Shown one piece after another: positions 59,921-64,000 of a stretch of 64,000 nucleotides of DNA; the first letter of the stretch is position 1; each line of letters starts with the position of its first letter. A program made the translations under genes and the position numbers. The notes beneath the pieces were generated by a model. The model was not told the origin of the DNA, searched no databases, and saw only the letters and a list, made by a program, of their open reading frames with translations. The stretch lies in contig CM057344.1 in assembly GCA_030015575.1 (NCBI GenBank), positions 190,419,044 through 190,483,043 of the forward strand, written 5' to 3'. Origin of the DNA: Agapanthus africanus (taxonomy: Eukaryota; Streptophyta; Magnoliopsida; Asparagales; Amaryllidaceae).

Positions 59921-59925
59921 CCGGG

Positions 59926-61269
59926 CTACTCTCTCACACGACTTATACAGCTATTGGGGGTCTGTCGTTTACCAGCCCCCTAGGCCCTATATGCGATACT
60001 CATAGACGAATGGACCGGACTGTACGAATATTGTCACTGTCAGACTCAGTAGGGTTTCTGGATGAGTTCGCTCGTCAGCTCCCCTTCCGATCAATACATA
60101 GGCAACCGTTACGTACAACTTGTACCTCTGACGTGCTAGAGGTTATACCCAGTGCCAGTGTATTGATGAGTCATTAGAGTCCCCCACAGACAGTTTCCCA
60201 AGTTCGGGCGAAACGTTGTAGAGACCGTATGGTTTTATGGCAGGGTTCGGAAAATGCACGTGCGTTTTCGCACGTGTCATTTTTCGGGCAAATAATACTG
60301 GTGGGTTTTGGTTTAAGCCGGATCCGAGTATTATACTGTATAGATATAATATCTTTGTCTCAGTTGCATTTGTATTCGGTCATAATACAAATGCGGGTAT
60401 GTTTATACTGTTACGGGGTTATCCTGAAACTCGTTTCGGGATCACTTTTGGAAGTTGCCAGTTTCCAGTTTTCAATCACCCATCTTTAACATTCGGTTAA
60501 AGACGGATTTATCTTTCCTTCATTGGGTGAGTCATTGTGTGTGGAAGCTTCAAGATTGGTGACTAGGATGGTGAGGTGGCTTAGTTCATTAATGAAGCAT
60601 TTAATGAGTGATGAGTTGTTATGGTGACTAGGTTAATGATTCATGGATTTGCATTTATTGTTTTAAGTGCGTCATCCTTTTTCATTGAGTGTTATGATAA
60701 GGTTATTTGTTAAGGTCACCCCCTCCTCTCTCCTACACTCACCCTCCTCTTCATATATTTTGGCCGGCCCCCTCTTTGTGAGAGGAGGGATGATTATGCT
60801 TGAAAAGATTATGATAGTTTGGTGTATGGAAATTTCTTAGCTCATTTTATTCCATCACAATTTCAATTGGCAACTTCATTAACCGTTCGTCCATAGCTTT
60901 GGATGTAACGAGACAAAGTGTTTTACCCATTCTCTACATCAATCTTGGTCATCTCTTTTAGCAAACTTGATGATCGAGTTGCCTCGGTTCAGAGGCGGAA
61001 GCCCGTTTAAAGATCCGTCGACGTGGTGCCACCTGGACGACGAGACCGGAGATCGAGCGAGTTCGGATCAGCTGCAACAAACCGTGGGATGATAGTTGAA
61101 GACCGAAGGACCCGGATCGTTCGGTATAACATTTCTACCCACTTTACAGTATGTTAGTTTAGAGTTAATGACAGATCCTGGGATATAGTATACGATAGCG
61201 CTAGTTATAAAAGTTTTGTTCCGCATTTTGGCGTCTGAAAGACAGCCGGGTCGCTACCATAGACTTACA
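59926..61269 (+). repeat. 3' LTR of C, right part
   Basis: Matches the remaining 1.35 kb of the C 5' LTR (41897-43242), ends AGACTTACA at 61269, followed by the CGATA duplication and the D pol sequence. Confidence 0.95.
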
Positions 61270-63060
61270 CGATACTTCTCGGTAGTTGAAGAAGCACGAG
61301 CAGAACTATCCCACGCATGACTTAGAGATGGCTGCGGTGGGTTTTACACTTAAGATCTGGAGACATTACAACTTTCAGCAGCGAGATTTGAATTTGAGAC
61401 GGCACCGTTGGATGGAGCTAGTGAAAGACTATGACTGCGAGATCCTTTATCATTCGGGCAAGGAGAATATTGTGGCAGATGCTTTGAATCGGAAGCCCGG
61501 AGGTAGCTTATATTGTTTGAGCGCAGTTCAGAGACATTTGACGGCAGATTGGCAGATTCTATATGACAGCCAAGTACAGTTTGAGTTTACCTCGACCGGG
61601 GGACAACTTTCCCATGTCCGTGCACGTCCACAGTTACTTGATCGTATCCGTGAGACACAGTCCGATGACGTTGGTTTGTCAGAGATCTTGGAGCAAGTTT
61701 GACAGGGCAGAGATTCAGAGTTCGTGATTGATAATAAGGGAATACTACGATTTGGGACTCGACTGTGTGTGCCAGATTCCGAGGGACCGAGACGCCAAAT
61801 TTCTGAGGAGGCGCATCAGTTGACATATAGTGTTCATCCGAGTTCCACCAAGATATAGAGTGACTTAAGAGATGTCTACTGGTGTGAAGGGATGGAGAGA
61901 GATGTCACAGATTTTGTTTTGGGATGCTAACTTGTCAGCAAGTCAAGGCCGAGTATCAGAAGCCAGCAGGAGAGTTACAACCTTTGCCTATTCCGGAGTG
62001 GAAGTGGGGACAGATCTCTATGGATTTTATCGTGGTTTTACCTAGGATCAGTCGAAGGTATGACTGAATTTGGGTGATTGCAGACCGATTAACGAAAGAA
62101 GCTCACTTTCTGCCAGTAAGGACCATTTTCGGATTCATTCAGTATGCTCAGATATATGTTGATGAGATTGTGCGACTACATGGAGTTCCGACTTGTATTG
62201 TGTCTGACCGGGACACCTAGTTCACCAGCCGACTATTGTAGAAACTTCAAGAGACTTTGGGCACCAAATTGGGTTTCAGTGTGGTTTTCTATCCACGGAC
62301 CGACGGTCAATCAGAGCGGACCATACAGATTCTTGAGGACATACTCTGAGCTTGTGTTCTAGTTTTCGGTGGCAGTTAGGATCGCCACTTGCCTTTGATA
62401 GAGTTTTCCTATAATAACAGCTTCTAGGAGACAATTCAGATGGCACCCTTCGAGGCGTTATATGGGAGGAGATGTCGATCGCCCGTTTGTTAGACAGAGC
62501 TCAGTGAGAGCAGCATTTTGGGGCCGTAGATTGTGCATGAGATGACCGAAAAGAGATCCGGTTGATTCAAGATAAGATGAGAGCGGCCCAGAGCAGGCAG
62601 AAATCTTATGCAGATCGACGTTGGCGCAGACTTGAGCTTATAGTAGACGATCATGTTATCTTGAGGGTTTCTCCGATGAAGGGCGTGTTGAGATTTGGGA
62701 GGAAAGGAAGGACTAGTTTTAGATATATAAGTCCTTCAGAGATTCTCGAGCGTGTCGGCGCGGTTGTTTATCGTTTGACTCTTCCACCTAGCTTTTTAGA
62801 TGTTCACCCCGTATTTCATGTATCGATACTCCGCAAGTACTTTCCTGACCCCTCTCATGCGATTCAATACCAGACAATTCAGCTGGAGCGCGATCTTTCT
62901 TTCTCCGAGCAGCCGATACTCATTCTAGATCGGCAGCTGAAGAAACTGAGGTCCAAGGTCATACGTCCGTAAAGGTTCTTTGGCGTGGCCGAACAGCGAA
63001 AAAGTCACGTGGGAAGCCGAGGACGAGATGAAGAAGAAATTTTCCCATCTCTTTGAAAGG
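61270..63060 (+). pseudogene. D RNase H, integrase and C-terminal remnant
   Basis: After the C insertion D pol resumes in RNase H ([21 protein letters not shown]; then a segment with [16 protein letters not shown] near 61450-61500). It continues through a decayed integrase (about 61850-62470, including a YGRRCRSP stretch) and ends with a C-terminal part (about 62560-63060, with HPVFHVSILRKYFPD) of the kind found in plant chromoviruses. RNase H removes the RNA strand and integrase inserts the DNA. Broken in many places. Confidence 0.85.
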
Positions 63061-63101
63061 TACACGTAGTTAGATTTTAAATTCGGGAACCAAATTTCTT
63101 T

Positions 63102-63113
63102 AAGGGGGAAGAT
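63102..63113 (+). other. Polypurine tract of D
   Basis: AAGGGGGAAGAT directly before the LTR start TGTAACG. It is preceded by a run-up (GGGAACCAAATTTCTTT) nearly identical to that in element A. Confidence 0.9.
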
Positions 63114-64000
63114 TGTAACGTTTTTGAAATCGTTTAGGTTAATTGTCCGATAATCGGTAATATAACTCGTGTTTTCCGTAAAACTTAATTATAATTATTT
63201 TTCAACATAAACTTAATTATACTTATTTTAGCTATGTAATTGCTACGATTTGGTATTTAATTAGTCACTTATTAATTACTAGTTTACTTAAATATTTTTT
63301 CCTTAATTAATTATTGTAAATATTATTATAAGCTTTCACTTATACATTTAATTAGTGTAAATTACAAATTAGAATATGTTAATGTAACGTTTTAAAAATA
63401 AATAAATAAATAATTAAATAAATAAAATCCTTTAGGTGAATTTTCGGATAATCGGTAAAATAAACCGTATTTTTCATAAAACTCAACTATAATTATTTTT
63501 CAATATAGAATTAAATACGCCTATTTTAACTATGTAATTGGTAGTATTTGGTATTTATTTAGTGACTTATAAATTATTAGTTTACTTAAATATTTTTCCT
63601 TAATTAATTAAATTCAAATATTAACATAAGCTTTAATTATACATTAAATTGGTGCAAATTTCAAATTGCAATGAGTTAATTTGAAAAATGTGAACCATGA
63701 CAAATTAAAACAATTTTGTAGTATACTCACTCTTTTCTTAATATGTCTTCATTATTCTAGTAGATTCTAACATGAAACAATTAAGAAAATAAATAAAATT
63801 AATTAAATTGGTGCAAAGACTTAAAGGAGATGATTTATTTAAGTGGTTTCTACACAATTCTACACTCATTTCTCTCTCTCTCTACTCCCTCCTCATGGCC
63901 GAGCCTAGCATGAGGCAGCCCCAATTTTTCCCACTTCATTTCCTCTCCAAAAATCTTCAAAACTCCATCAAAAATCCAATAAAATCTACACCAATTTCCA
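63114..64000 (+). repeat. Start of the 3' LTR of D, with a tandem duplication
   Basis: Begins TGTAACG after the polypurine tract and continues to the window edge. The first 269 bp (63114-63382) are repeated, diverged, at 63383 to about 63690, so the LTR appears to have two starts. An ATAA-type run lies at about 63399-63427. A CT-rich stretch near 63870 resembles the one in the A LTR. Confidence 0.8.

Larger units (their letters stand above)
41144..61269 (+). mobile_element. Copia family-2 element C, complete but interrupted by B
   Basis: LTRs at 41144-43242 (2099 bp) and 48797-49551 plus 59926-61269, with TG...CA ends and a perfect target duplication CGATA (41139-41143 and 61270-61274). The internal region of about 5.55 kb contains a primer-binding site, the structured leader, a strongly decayed pol and a polypurine tract. 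It sits in D's pol. Related to family 1 through the leader and pol layout but with a different LTR. LTR divergence is about 2% by eye, older than the B insertion it contains. Coding sequence is broken very many times. Confidence 0.9.
1..64000 (+). mobile_element. Ty3/Gypsy element D, the host of the whole nest (extends past both edges)
   Basis: Pieces of one plus-strand Gypsy element appear in order across the window, separated by younger insertions: 5' LTR tail (27209-28118), primer-binding site, gag remnant (28352-28797 and 39206-39650), protease and RT remnants (39700-41143), RNase H, integrase and C-terminal remnants (61270-63060), polypurine tract and start of the 3' LTR (63114 onward). 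The two interruptions inside it are flanked by 5-bp target duplications, which shows the pieces were once contiguous. The order PR-RT-RNase H-integrase is the Gypsy order. The C-terminal part resembles the Del/Tekay group of plant chromoviruses, an inference from remembered family features. Coding parts are broken in many places. It is older than everything inside it. The start of its 5' LTR should lie left of the window. Confidence 0.75.

Noticed and set aside
63870-64000. CT-rich stretch followed by ATGGCCGAG at the right edge as a host gene start
   Set aside because: It matches the position and character of the CT-rich stretch in the A LTR, so it belongs to D's 3' LTR.

Overview
This window looks like heterochromatic, repeat-dense DNA from a flowering plant. 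I found no host gene. Nearly every base can be assigned to nested LTR retrotransposons: Ty3/Gypsy elements of the chromovirus type, and two related Ty1/Copia families whose primer-binding sites match plant initiator tRNA-Met (TGGTATCAGAGC). All are treated here as fossils. Their coding regions are broken many times over, while several LTR pairs are nearly intact.

Layout. A large Gypsy element (called D) underlies the whole window. The tail of its 5' LTR is at 27209-28118, its gag, protease and RT remnants lie at 28352-28797 and 39206-41143, its RNase H, integrase and C-terminal remnants at 61270-63060, and its 3' LTR starts at 63114 and runs off the right edge. Upstream, a second Gypsy LTR (E, pieces at 12382-12525 and 24014-27208) apparently sits in D's 5' LTR. 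E was hit by a Gypsy element with 4.3-kb LTRs and a short internal region (A, 12526-24008) and by a minus-strand Copia of family 2 (M2, visible 7666-12381). M2 carries a minus-strand Copia of family 1 (M1, visible 1-7665). On the right, D's gag was interrupted by a family-1 Copia (Cop-1, 28798-39200, 5-bp duplication TTTTC) and its pol by a family-2 Copia (C, 41144-61269, duplication CGATA). C's 3' LTR was interrupted by another family-1 Copia (B, 49552-59920). By-eye LTR comparisons give a consistent order: Cop-1 youngest (about 0.4% LTR divergence), then B (about 0.8%), then C and A (about 2-3%), with D and E oldest.

Most interesting content. Both Copia families have a leader of about 2.3-3.2 kb between the primer-binding site and the first recognisable pol remnant, with no gag that I can recognise. 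Within it, about 1.1 kb is a string of stem-loops that can be compared across five elements. Several stems change on both sides so that pairing is kept: a twin stem-loop around an almost invariant core (CCCTTCACCGGGAGTGA), a hairpin whose stem is replaced wholesale between families, three hairpins whose tips share a sequence within an element but not between elements, and a multibranch domain closed by ATCGGGA/TCCCGAT. This suggests a structured RNA module, which I could not match to any known class. Other observations are a sequence segment shared between the Copia leader and Gypsy element A, a conserved hairpin block in the Gypsy LTRs, and a tandem duplication at the start of D's 3' LTR.
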